The notes beneath the pieces were generated by a model. That model was not told the DNA's origin. It was given only the letters and a program-made list of their open reading frames with translations, and did not search any database. Source: Mesorhizobium alhagi CCNWXJ12-2 (GTDB taxonomy: Bacteria > Pseudomonadota > Alphaproteobacteria > Rhizobiales > Rhizobiaceae). From it: a DNA stretch of 57,568 nt. The stretch lies in assembly GCF_000236565.1 (NCBI RefSeq), contig NZ_AHAM01000218.1, forward strand, positions 1 through 57,568, written 5' to 3'. Each line of letters opens with the position of its first letter. Within the stretch, counting starts at the first letter, position 1. Shown here one piece after another: positions 41,128 to 49,520 of the stretch. Made by a program: the position numbers and the translations under genes.

Positions 41128-42066
41128 CTACCGTGCCGGCGTGCCTCGCATCCATGGCGAGATCTTGGCGCATCCGATCAAGTGCTCGCGGAAGCTGTCG
41201 ACCATCCAGCGCGTCGCCGGCCCCGGCGGGTTGGCGGAATGGTGGAGCATGAAGAGCGGCCGCGCCACGACAGGGTAAGAGGGAAGGTCAAGTGCTATGA
41301 GACGACCCGCCGCGATGTCGGGATGGACCATAGAGGCCGGCAGACCGCCCCAGCCGAGACCGGCCAGGATCAGCGCATGCTTCATGCCCATATCGGTCAG
41401 GCTCCAGGTCTTGAAGGACAGGACGCCGAAATCCTTGCCCTTGGTGTGCTCCGTCAGGTCGGCAACAACGAGCTGAATATGCTCGCGGACGATTTCCAGC
41501 GGAACGGGCGGCTTCGCCTCGGCGAGCGGATGACCGGGTGCCGCGACCGGCACCATCGCCGTCGTGCCGATCTCCGTGGCGATGACGAGATCATCCTTAA
41601 GCGCCAGCTGGCCGCCAATGCCAATGTCGGCTTGGCGATTGGATACAAGATCGAAAACCGCGCCGAGCGCACCGGCATGCAGATGCACGCCCACGGTCGG
41701 ATAGTGCTGCTGGAATTCCTTGAGCACATGGACCAGCGCCACATCGGGCACCGTCACATCGACGGCCAGCGAGATCTCTGCTTCGAGCCCCTCCGACAGG
41801 CCGCGCGCCCTGGCGCGCAGGCCCTGCAGCCCGGCGACGACCCGGCGCGCATCCTCCAGCATCGCGTTGCCCGCCTCCGTCAGCCGCGGCTGGCGCGTAC
41901 CCTTGCGCTCAAAGAGGCTGACCTGAAGCTGGGCTTCCAGATTGGCGATCGTGTAGCTGATGACCGATTGCGAGCGGCGGAGCTTGCCCGCGGCCGCCGA
42001 GAATCCGCCGTTATCGGCGACGGCGATGAAGACCTGCAACTGGTCGAGGGTGGGATTCGCATCCAT
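41128..42066 (-). CDS. LysR family transcriptional regulator
   Basis: This 312-residue LysR protein begins DANPTLDQLQVFIAVADNGG and contains the recognition region SQSVISYTIANLEAQLQV. The effector domain shows VPVAAPGHPLAE and MKHALILAGLGWGGLPASMV. It is divergent from azoR (127 bp apart), a frequent arrangement in which the LysR protein controls the reductase. Confidence 0.93.
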   Translation of the reverse strand: MDANPTLDQLQVFIAVADNGGFSAAAGKLRRSQSVISYTIANLEAQLQVSLFERKGTRQPRLTEAGNAMLEDARRVVAGLQGLRARARGLSEGLEAEISLAVDVTVPDVALVHVLKEFQQHYPTVGVHLHAGALGAVFDLVSNRQADIGIGGQLALKDDLVIATEIGTTAMVPVAAPGHPLAEAKPPVPLEIVREHIQLVVADLTEHTKGKDFGVLSFKTWSLTDMGMKHALILAGLGWGGLPASMVHPDIAAGRLIALDLPSYPVVARPLFMLHHSANPPGPATRWMVDSFREHLIGCAKISPWMRGTPAR

Positions 42067-42193
42067 CTAATTTCTCGATAAGAAGGACCAATATTTTCCC
42101 TGTTTTTTTGATCGTCGTCCAGATCCATTTTTCGCTCCGAACGAAGCGTTCCGGGAAATCCGGGTATTTGCAAAGCAGAATTGGAGCACCAGA

Positions 42194-42820
42194 ATGTCGA
42201 AAATCCTTCTCGTTACGTCCAGCCCACGCGGCGAAGCGTCGTACTCCACCCGCGTCGCAAAGGAATTGGCCGGAAATCTGCAGGCCAAGGCACCAGGTGC
42301 CACGATCGTGCATCGTGACCTCGCTGCCGATCCGCTGCCGCACATAGGCTCGCAATTCGCAACGGCGGTAAAGGCGCCGGCCGATCGCCTCACCGAAAAG
42401 CAGGCCAAGCTGCTTGCTGGTTCCGATGCGGCGACCAACGAGCTGCTCGCCGCCGACGCGGTGGTGATCGCCGCAGGCCTCATCAATTTTGCAATCCCTT
42501 CGACGCTGAAGTCCTGGTTCGACCATGTGGCGCGGGCGCACAAGACGTTCCGCTACACGGCAGAGGGGCCGGAAGGGCTCGCCAAGGGCAAAAAGGTCTA
42601 TGTCGTCATCGCCTCGACCGGCATCTACACCAATGGCAGCCCCGCTGCGCCGCTCGACAATGCGCGCCCCTATCTGAAGACCATACTTGCCTTCATGGGT
42701 ATGACGGATGTCGATTTCGTCAATATTGAGGGCGTGGGCCTCGGCCTGGAGCCCGATGAGGAAATCCTGCAGCGTGCGCTTGGCGCGGCAAACGGGGTGG
42801 AGCTGTCTACCGCTGCCTGA
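42194..42820 (+). CDS. azoR: FMN-dependent NADH-azoreductase
   Basis: This 208-residue flavodoxin-fold quinone/azo reductase begins SKILLVTSSPRGEASYSTRV, with the FMN-phosphate loop SSPRGEASYS. The motif FAIPSTLKSWFDHVARAHKT is the AzoR flavin/active-site region, and STGIYTNGSPAAPLDNARPY follows. The length matches E. coli AzoR (201). It probably reduces quinones or nitro/azo compounds with NADH and is regulated by the divergent LysR gene. Confidence 0.94.
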   Translation: MSKILLVTSSPRGEASYSTRVAKELAGNLQAKAPGATIVHRDLAADPLPHIGSQFATAVKAPADRLTEKQAKLLAGSDAATNELLAADAVVIAAGLINFAIPSTLKSWFDHVARAHKTFRYTAEGPEGLAKGKKVYVVIASTGIYTNGSPAAPLDNARPYLKTILAFMGMTDVDFVNIEGVGLGLEPDEEILQRALGAANGVELSTAA

Positions 42821-42841
42821 TTATGGATCGTTTCCGGCCCC

Positions 42842-43370
42842 ATGGTTTGGGTTCCCCGACGCGCTGGATGTCTCCCGTTCGGGTTTCCATGCCTGGCTCA
42901 ACCGTAGCCCCAGCGCTCGTTCCCGGCACGATGGGATGCTGGTGACGGCAATCGACCGCAGCTTCGAGAGCAATGACCGTACCTATGGTTTTCGCCGCGT
43001 CTGGCACGACGTGCTGGCCGAGGGTCCTTCCGTCTTTCCTGCGGCCTGCATCGTATGAACGTCTGATGCGGGAAAACGGGCCGCGTGCCCGCCATCGCCG
43101 CCCCCGGATTGCCGAAGGATACCGGCGGGCGCTCGGCAGTGTCGGACAACCTCTTTGACCGCGCCTTCGAGGCGTCGGCCCGAACCAAAAAATGGATCGC
43201 CGCCGCCGTCGTCGATCTGTTGTCGCAGCGTGTCGTCGGCTGGGCGATGAAGGCAGAGATGACGGCCCAGCTCGTTACCGACGCCCTCATCATGGCGATC
43301 TGGCGCAGAGGCAAGCCCGACAGCCTGCTGCACCACTCCGCCAGGGATCGCAATATACAAGCGAGCAACG
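42842..43370 (+). mobile_element. IS3-family transposase (OrfB) relic
   Basis: Pieces of an IS3-family OrfB appear in order but in different frames: ALDVSRSGFHAWLNRSPSAR (about 42860), SFESNDRTYGFRRVWHDVLA (about 42960), LMRENGPRARHRR (about 43060), then KDTGGRSAVSDNLFDRAFEA and VVGWAMKAEMTAQLVTDALI (43110-43300) and a shifted SQYTSEQ. The DDE core has lost the DFTYI-type segment between KKWIA and AAVVDL, and stops or frameshifts separate the parts. No terminal repeats or OrfA were recognised. It is a dead remnant lying between azoR and the LuxR-type regulator. Confidence 0.85.
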
Positions 43371-43468
43371 GCATACAGGTGCGACTGGTCACGGGGCGTT
43401 GGAAGTCAAGCAACGACGATATGCCTCGGCCACCAGTCAATCGCCGGCGAATTGTGATAAAAGGTCTG

Positions 43469-45103
43469 ATGGCACGGACCTCCTCGATCATCCAGGGGCG
43501 AGAGGCGTTCGCCCAGCAGAAATGGAGAGAGGCTTACGAGCACCTGTCCGCCGCCGACCGCGGGCAGCCTCTCGAGCCGGCTGACCTGGAACGGTTTGCG
43601 ACGGCGGCGTATCTCGTCGGTGAGGATGCCCACGCAGCTGCGATCTGGACACGCGCGCATCATATCCTCATCGATCAGGGGAACGTGGAACGCGCCGCCC
43701 GATGGGGCTTCTGGCTCAGCCTCCACATGCTTCTCGCCGGCGAGATGGCCCAGGCAATTGGCTGGCTCGGCCGTTCGCAGCGGTTGCTCAAGGACCGCGA
43801 AGAGGCGTGCGTGGAGCAGGGTTACGGGCTCATCGTGTCGGGCCTGCTCGCGATGGGCAAGGGAAACATCGAGAGCGCCGGCGCCAGTTTCCAGCAGGCA
43901 GTCGCGCTCGCCGAGCGCTTCGAAGATCCCGATCTTCTGGCGCTGGGTCTGCTCGGCCGCGGGCAGAGTCTGATCCAGTCAAAGAAGAGCGCCGACGGCG
44001 CCGCAAGGCTCGACGAGGCGATGGTGGCGGTTACGGCGGGAGACGTGTCGCCGGTGCTGGCGGGAATCGTCTATTGCGCCGTCATCCTGACCTGCCAGCG
44101 CATCTTCGATCTCCGCCGGGCGCGGGAATGGACCAGGCAGCTCGATGCCTGGTGCGCCTCCCAGCCCGATCTGGTGCCTTATCGCGGCCAGTGTCTGGTG
44201 CATCGATCCGAGATCCTGCAGTTGGACGGCAACTGGCAGGGCGCTCTCACCGAGGTAATGAAGGCCCGCGAGCATCTTGCCGAAAGATCGGAAGCCGTCG
44301 TTGGGCGCGCCTGCTATCAGCAGGGCGAACTCCACCGCCTGCGCGGCGAGTTTGTGCAAGCCGACGAGATGTACCACGAGGCCGGCCGGTACGGATGTGA
44401 ACCGCAGCCCGGCATGTCACTGCTTCGGTTGGCCGAGGGCAGGCTTGAAACTGCCGCGGCGTTGATCCGCGGCGTCGCGGATGCTGCCGGCGCGGGATCG
44501 TCGCACCCCAAGCTGCTCGGCCCGTATGTCGAGATATTGATCGCCACGGGCGACATCGACGCCGCGCGTGCAGCCGCCGACGAACTGACGCAGATCGCCA
44601 CGGCAATCGACGCGCCCAGCCTTGTGGCGACCTCAGCCCAGGCCACCGGCGCCGTCCTGTTCGCGGAAGGCAAGATGAGAGCGGCCCTCGCCCTCCTGCG
44701 CGAGGCATGGTCGATCTGGCAGCAGCTTCGGACGCCGTACGAAGCCGCACGCGTGCGGGTCCTCATCGGGCAGGTCTGCCGACAACTCAGCGACCGCGAG
44801 ACGGCGCACATGCACTTCCAGGCCGCGCGGGCCGTTTTCGAACAGCTGGGCGCCGCGCCCGATCTGGCTGAACTCGAACGGCTGACGGCCACCCGCAGCG
44901 CCGGTCCCTTCGGCGCACTGACGGACCGCGAACGCGAGGTGCTTTCGCTCGTGGCTTCCGGTGAGACCAACCGGCAAATCGCCACCGCGCTCGGCATCAG
45001 CGAGCACACCATTGCCCGCCACCTTAGCAACATCTTCGACAAGCTTGGCGTTACGTCCCGAACCGCGGCCAGCGCATTCGCCCACAAACACAAGCTCGTC
45101 TGA
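43469..45103 (+). CDS. LuxR-type regulator with TPR-like N-terminal region
   Basis: This 544-residue protein starts at MARTSSIIQGREAFAQQKWR. Residues about 10-470 are helical repeats of TPR type (AYEHLSAADRGQPLEPADLE; GLIVSGLLAMGKGNIESAGA). A C-terminal LuxR/GerE helix-turn-helix (about 480-540) reads LTDREREVLSLVASGETNRQ and ATALGISEHTIARHLSNIF. The same frame is open upstream to 43085 through the IS3 relic, so a longer fused product is possible, but the internal ATG gives the family-typical start. The SAM methyltransferase gene follows, a pairing I recall from other proteobacteria. Confidence 0.88.
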   Translation: MARTSSIIQGREAFAQQKWREAYEHLSAADRGQPLEPADLERFATAAYLVGEDAHAAAIWTRAHHILIDQGNVERAARWGFWLSLHMLLAGEMAQAIGWLGRSQRLLKDREEACVEQGYGLIVSGLLAMGKGNIESAGASFQQAVALAERFEDPDLLALGLLGRGQSLIQSKKSADGAARLDEAMVAVTAGDVSPVLAGIVYCAVILTCQRIFDLRRAREWTRQLDAWCASQPDLVPYRGQCLVHRSEILQLDGNWQGALTEVMKAREHLAERSEAVVGRACYQQGELHRLRGEFVQADEMYHEAGRYGCEPQPGMSLLRLAEGRLETAAALIRGVADAAGAGSSHPKLLGPYVEILIATGDIDAARAAADELTQIATAIDAPSLVATSAQATGAVLFAEGKMRAALALLREAWSIWQQLRTPYEAARVRVLIGQVCRQLSDRETAHMHFQAARAVFEQLGAAPDLAELERLTATRSAGPFGALTDREREVLSLVASGETNRQIATALGISEHTIARHLSNIFDKLGVTSRTAASAFAHKHKLV

Positions 45104-45222
45104 CCGGCACGACTGGTCAATTTTAACCATATGTCGGCCGACGCCGCGTGGGCAATTCGAGCGATGCGCGGCGTGTCCCCTCCTTCGTAGGATGTTGGTG
45201 TTCCAACGAAAAGGAGGATACG

Positions 45223-46035
45223 ATGAACCAGCATCAGGTCTACGGCAAGAACTACAAGGGGACCGCCGCCGAGAACTATCAGCGCTTCTTTGTCCCGGCC
45301 ATCGGTGCGCCCGTGGCGGACGATCTCACCGCCATCGCCGATCTTCAGCCTGGAGAGCGCGTGCTCGACGTCGCGTGCGGCACAGGGGTGGTGACGCGGC
45401 TGGCGGCGGAGCGCGTCGGCGCCACCGGCTCGGTGACCGGCCTCGACATAAACCCGGGAATGCTGGCGGTCGCCCGTTCGGCAACTCCGCCGAACATATC
45501 GATCAAGTGGCAGGAGGCGAACGCCGAGTCGTTGCCGTTCCCTGACAATGCATTCAATGTCGTGCTCTGCCAGATGGGCCTTCAGTTCGTCCCCGGCAAG
45601 CTCGCCGCGCTACGCGAGATGCGGCGCGTTCTGGAGACGGGCGGACGGGCCCTCATCAGCGTACCCGGGCCCAAGCCGCCCTTGTTCGCGATCATGACAG
45701 ACGCACTCGCCCGCCACCTCAGCCCGGAGGCCGCATCGTTCGGCGACCTGGTGTTCTCGATGCACGATGTCGACGAGCTCAAGGAGCTCATGCGCAGCGC
45801 CGGCTTCCGGAACGTCGATGTCGAGGCAAAGCCCAAAACCCTTCGTCTCCCGGCGCCAGCCGACTTCCTGTGGCAATACATCCACAGCACGCCGCTCGCC
45901 GAACCGGCGTCTCAGGCCGGCGAGGCCAAGCGTGCCGCGCTGGAGCGCGAGGTCTGCGAACGGTGGCAGGCGTTCGTGGTGGACGGCTCCCTGTGCCTTC
46001 GGGTGGGCATGACCACAGCGACCGCCCTGAAGTAG
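45223..46035 (+). CDS. Class I SAM-dependent methyltransferase
   Basis: This 270-residue methyltransferase starts at the ATG with AAGGAGG at 45211-45217. SAM-binding motif I is VLDVACGTGVVTRLAAERVG, the acidic post-I region GLDINPGMLAVARS, and motif II lies in FNVVLCQMGLQFVPGK, as in the UbiE/COQ5-like Methyltransf_11 group. The LuxR-type regulator upstream probably controls it. The methyl acceptor is unknown. Confidence 0.92.
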   Translation: MNQHQVYGKNYKGTAAENYQRFFVPAIGAPVADDLTAIADLQPGERVLDVACGTGVVTRLAAERVGATGSVTGLDINPGMLAVARSATPPNISIKWQEANAESLPFPDNAFNVVLCQMGLQFVPGKLAALREMRRVLETGGRALISVPGPKPPLFAIMTDALARHLSPEAASFGDLVFSMHDVDELKELMRSAGFRNVDVEAKPKTLRLPAPADFLWQYIHSTPLAEPASQAGEAKRAALEREVCERWQAFVVDGSLCLRVGMTTATALK

Positions 46036-46153
46036 ATGCAGGAGATCGAAACCGTTCGGCAATGCCCCAGGTTCGGGGCAGCGCTCCCGGAGGCGGATGA
46101 AACAGCCACCGCGGATGGTTTGAAACTGTTTCTGCGATTAATACCGTCAGTAC

Positions 46154-46530
46154 ATGAGCGAGCGGGCGTGCCGCATCGCGATGGCAGCGCCCTGCAGAGC
46201 CGCGTCCATGAACCGCGGCAAGGTGGTGGTGCGGGCTCTCGGCATCGCCGCCCTAACGTGCTGGCCCACGCGCCAGGCGGAGGTTTCATTGTCAGATACG
46301 GATACAGGAATTCGCGTAGCAGGAGCCTGGATGGCTATCGCCTCTGTTCTCCTGGCAGGTGTATTGGTCGGGCACGGGCCAATTCATCCCGACATGAGCC
46401 GCCAGATGGGGTGATGGCGGACGGGTCGATCCGATGGGCGATCGTCCACTGGGCTGCCGCCGCAGCGCTGTCGCTGTTTGCCATCGCAGGTCTTTCCTGC
46501 GGCTCCGTTCGCTGCGAGCCGTCCGGCGTG
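46154..46530 (+). pseudogene. Frameshifted small membrane protein
   Basis: Two consecutive frames look like one interrupted protein: GIRVAGAWMAIASVLLAGVL and HGPIHPDMSRQM in the first (to a TGA near 46412), then MADGSIRWAIVHWAAAAALS and LFAIAGL in the next. Each piece carries a hydrophobic helix and the junction is near 46405-46415. A one-base insertion/deletion would join them. The family is unknown to me. Confidence 0.45.
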
Positions 46531-46612
46531 GCCGGCCGAGTAGAGGCGGTGCGGGGGAGGGCGCGCGCCGTCGCGGCCCGCTCGGTGCCGGCGCAGAAGC
46601 GGCTGCTGGCCG

Positions 46613-47034
46613 TCAGAGCTTGCGGTCTATGCGGCTTTGTCTTGCGGCGAGCATCGGGCGGATCGCACGCCTGATCTCTTCCATGAAGCTCGGGCCGAAC
46701 TGCCGCGCGGCTTCTGATTCGGCTCGAAATAATAGGATCGTTCGGCGATGTCGTAGTTGTATTCGCCGACCGTGATCCTGCCGCGCTTGAACATCGATAG
46801 GCCCGCGCGGCGGATTTCGAGCAGCGGAATCTCTAGCGCCACTTGCCCTTGGTAAGGTGGCGTGCCGGAAATCGGCAGGATGACGAGATGGGTTATCTCG
46901 CGTTCAGGATCTCGAACCGTGATCGCGAGACAGACGGGGCGATCCTTTTCGGCATTCTCCCGCCTCTCGTCTTGCTGCCAGCGCCAGAGATAGGGATAGC
47001 TGACGATCGATCCGCTCGAAAAGCGGTCAGTCAT
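46613..47034 (-). pseudogene. PemK/MazF-like toxin gene with C-terminal frameshift
   Basis: The toxin frame starts at ATG 47034 (MTDRFSSGSIVSYPYLWRWQ), overlapping the antitoxin stop by 8 nt. It contains KDRPVCLAITVRD, HLVILPISGTPPYQGQ and IEIRRAGLS-like blocks, ending ITVGEYNYDIAERSYYFEP. After NQKPRG near 46700 the reading becomes SSARASWKRSG and stops at 46627. The neighbouring frame reads FGPSFMEEIRRAIRPMLAAR to a stop at 46613-46615, which looks like the original tail. A single-base deletion is the simplest cause. The catalytic N-terminal part remains, so residual activity is possible. Confidence 0.75.
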
Positions 47035-47293
47035 TCTTTCCGGCCTCGTATTCGGCCGACTGGCGGTCAAGCTCGGTCACAAGGATTTTGGCCAGTTTCG
47101 GCGGCGTCTCGCCGGCGGTGTAGGCGCGCCGTGGGTCATCTTGGGCTATCAGCCGCTCGAAGATTTCGGCCGAAAGGACGACAACCGAGGCACGGCCATG
47201 CTTGGTGAGGATGATCGGGGCGCGCTGCGCCTCGTCATGGTAGCGCCCGAAATGCCGGATAAATTCGGCGGTGGAGACTGACTTGGTCTGCAT
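47027..47293 (-). CDS. Phd/YefM-type antitoxin
   Basis: This 88-residue protein starts QTKSVSTAEFIRHFGRYHDE and contains PIILTKHGRASVVVLSAEIF, the Phd/YefM fold with an N-terminal DNA-binding half and a C-terminal toxin-binding tail (about residues 55-88). It precedes and overlaps the toxin gene, the classical antitoxin-first order. Inverted repeats directly upstream fit autoregulation. Confidence 0.88.
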   Translation of the reverse strand: MQTKSVSTAEFIRHFGRYHDEAQRAPIILTKHGRASVVVLSAEIFERLIAQDDPRRAYTAGETPPKLAKILVTELDRQSAEYEAGKND

Positions 47294-47310
47294 GTCGGCT
47301 CCAGTCTGTG

Positions 47311-47340
47311 TTTTCTGAATTATACAGAAAACCAGTATAA
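47311..47340. promoter_or_regulatory. Toxin-antitoxin operator/promoter
   Basis: TTTTCTG (47311-47317)/CAGAAAA (47325-47331) is a perfect 7-bp dyad, and TTATAC (47320-47325)/GTATAA (47335-47340) overlaps it. They lie 18-47 bp upstream of the antitoxin start in otherwise GC-rich sequence. The TTATAC also resembles a -10 element. Autorepression by the antitoxin complex is the likely use. Confidence 0.65.
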
Positions 47341-47459
47341 CTGCAAACGGGCCGGAAACGTCCGGCGCGTCGCTGCAATCCGGCTAAGCCTTCGCCTCAA
47401 ACTCCGACGCCACCGACTCTATCTACAGAGGCGGATCCGCAAACTCGCTGTAAAGTGTG

Positions 47460-47923
47460 ATGACAGGGGAGGCACCGTCGGGAGACGTCACGCTTGAATC
47501 GGGCATCTATATCCTTCGCGGCCGCGGCGGGCAGATAAAGCTCGGCGGCAATGGCCGGTTGGTTGGAGAGGGGTCACGATTTTCCTCATGACGGGGCGAA
47601 TTTCAGTCCAATGCCAATGAGGTCGTGCAACTGTCCCGCCGACGACGGACCATATGCGGGCATTACAATCTACCAGGAACGCGGCAATACCTCTCCTCTG
47701 AGCATAAACGGCGACTCCGGCTCGGACGTGAGCGGCTTCATTTACGCCCCGAGCGGGCATGTGTTTTATGCCGGAAATGCTTCTAAGTCCGGGCCGGGGA
47801 CTGCATTCGGATCGTGGGCACACGATCGAGCTGACCGGAAACGCCAATGTCAGTGCAAATTGTGAGGTCGAGCTTGACGGCAGAGAGATAAACGCCGGTC
47901 GCCAAATATCGCTCGTGCGCTAG
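47460..47923 (+). pseudogene. C-terminal remnant of a Tad-pilus-like secreted protein
   Basis: In successive frames one reads SGDVTLESGIYILRGRGGQI and KLGGNGRLVGEG, then VTIFLMTG, then GPYAGITIYQERGNTSPLSI and SGFIYAPSGHVFYAG, and finally HTIELTGNANVSANCEVELD with a stop at 47921-47923. This is the repeated-strand C-terminal region that I associate with TadG/DUF2134-type pilus assembly proteins of Rhizobiales. There are at least three frameshifts and no N-terminus. The 100 bp before 47460 may contain further traces. Confidence 0.65.
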
Positions 47924-48300
47924 ATGAACTCATTGCCGCAACCGGCCGGATATTTCGTGGATTCGGCCTCGCCGCAGCAAACCGCTTGGCCCAGACCCCG
48001 GAAGCGATCTTCTCGCGTCGACGCTAGCGTGGCGTAGCGACAACTGGTTCCGCAGCCGACAATCCAGCGTGATGGCACATGCGCCGCGCAGGTTGACTAC
48101 TCTGTGGTTCAGGAGATCGTTGGTCCGCGTCTGAGCGGGTTCGTGGTGAGCACGACGTCGGTATCGGAGAGTTGGGCATCCTCAAGGCGGTTGTTGAGTT
48201 CGTCGACCCATCTCGCGGGTGTGGCTTGGGGGTGGTGGATGCGGACGTCATCCGTTGACATCCGCCCTTCCGGCGCGCTAAGCGCGTGTTACCGGAAGTC
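47924..48300. other. Non-coding interval with a short minus-strand open stretch
   Basis: No intact gene. On the minus strand between about 48240 and 48110 one frame reads VRIHHPQATPARWVDELNNR and LEDAQLSDTDVVLTTNPL without a start codon, which looks protein-like but belongs to no family I can name. It may be a fragment of a lost gene. Confidence 0.35.
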
Positions 48301-49137
48301 TCACCTCCAGGAACGGTCGCGCCAAAGCTTCTCGCCGACCAAGCAATCATACGGCGAAGGGCTTTGTGCGGCGAGGGCGGGAGGGTTGGCCGCCTCATCC
48401 GCTGTCCGCGCCGGCGACGCCGGTGCCGCGAGTTCGAGCACGAGCTTGCGGCGAACGGCTTCCGGAAACTGCGACCAGTCGTTCACCGGGATCATGAAGG
48501 CACCGGGCCCGCCGATCACGCAATCGGCATAATACCGGTCGAGATCGCGAATGTCGTAGACGCTCGTCAGGCCGCGATTGGTCATCAGGGGCAATCCGTT
48601 GATGGTGATGCCTTGCCTGAGTACAGTGTTCCGCATTTTCTCGATCGGCGGACCCTCGTTGTTGGGCCCGTCCCCGGAAATGTCGATCACCCGTTTCGCG
48701 CCGCGAAAGCCGCTCTCGGCAAACAGGTCCGCGCCGAATTGGAGCGCGCCCGCGATCGAAGTGCGGCGCGCGCCAGCCGGCGGATTGGCCGAGAGCTGCC
48801 AGGCGACGCGCTCGGCATCCTCGCGCGATGCGATCACCGTCCAGGGCACGACAACGCGTTGCGTCGTGTGGCCCGCCCATTCGAAATAGGTGATGGCAAT
48901 TCTCCCGTGGGCGCCCTGCTCGATTGCCTGGATCACCCGCTCGTCAGTGAGAGCGGCAGCATAGCCCCTGCGTTGGACCTCGAGCTCCGCCGGCGACATC
49001 GAGAGTGAGACGTCGACCGCAAGCGCCAGCTCGACATCAACTGCCTCCGCTGAGCTCGCCTCCCGCACGTAGCCCGAGGTGAACGTGAGTACTAAGCCCA
49101 CAATCAGGCTTTCCCATACGTGAACCAGGCGGGACAT
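48301..49137 (-). CDS. Secreted DUF1194 (VWA-like) protein
   Basis: This 278-residue protein starts MSRLVHVWESLIVGLVLTFT, a signal peptide ending near ASSAEA; an in-frame ATG at 49182 adds 15 residues. The von Willebrand A-like domain has the MIDAS-type start LALAVDVSLSMSPAELEVQR and the later GAKRVIDISGDGPNNEG, both typical of DUF1194. It is probably periplasmic; function is unknown. It is transcribed alone. Confidence 0.88.
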   Translation of the reverse strand: MSRLVHVWESLIVGLVLTFTSGYVREASSAEAVDVELALAVDVSLSMSPAELEVQRRGYAAALTDERVIQAIEQGAHGRIAITYFEWAGHTTQRVVVPWTVIASREDAERVAWQLSANPPAGARRTSIAGALQFGADLFAESGFRGAKRVIDISGDGPNNEGPPIEKMRNTVLRQGITINGLPLMTNRGLTSVYDIRDLDRYYADCVIGGPGAFMIPVNDWSQFPEAVRRKLVLELAAPASPARTADEAANPPALAAQSPSPYDCLVGEKLWRDRSWR

Positions 49138-49244
49138 GCTGCAAGAGTAGGCGATAATTCCCGCGCACTGAAGAGGGGACACATCAAACGGTGAAACGGC
49201 TGCTCACAATTGCGCGAGCGCTACAGGGCCTTGACAGGAATCTT

Positions 49245-49520
49245 GGCTGTTGGCGCTCCTCCGTTGGGAGCAGCCGGAGCGGGCGCCATTCCGTCGGCGG
49301 TGTCCATCCCGATCTCCGAGGCGTGTGGCGCCATTTTTTATGATCGGTGAATGGGTGCTGCGGACCGCCTGCGGCGAAGCGGCAACCTGGCAACATCCGC
49401 TCGCAATCAGCGTCAACGTCTCCGCCATGCAAGTCCATGGAGGGGACTTGCCCGAGCTGGTCGGGCAGTGCTGACAGAAAACCGGTCTCGATGCGTGTTA
49501 CGCTTATCTTAATGACCAGG
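49245..49520 (+). pseudogene. EAL-domain (c-di-GMP phosphodiesterase) fragment
   Basis: A short part of an EAL domain is recognisable across frames: ALLRWEQPER (49253-49282), IPSAVSIPISEACGAIF in a second frame (about 49288-49336), then IGEWVLRTACGEAATW and PLAISVNVSAMQV back in the first frame, and VLTEN after a further shift. In an intact protein this would follow the EAL motif itself, which is absent. At least three frameshifts within 250 bp make it a pseudogene. No flanking GGDEF part remains. Confidence 0.75.

Noticed and set aside
43085-43468. N-terminal extension of the LuxR-type regulator
   Set aside because: It translates the IS3 transposase relic, so it is not part of the native regulator, though a fusion transcript remains possible.
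47551-47865. 104-codon plus-strand frame taken as a separate gene
   Set aside because: Its middle is one frame of a frameshifted Tad-like protein whose other parts lie in adjoining frames.
48024-48398. 124-codon minus-strand frame
   Set aside because: Composition looks like a shadow and it overlaps the end of the DUF1194 gene; a neighbouring frame looks more protein-like but has no start.
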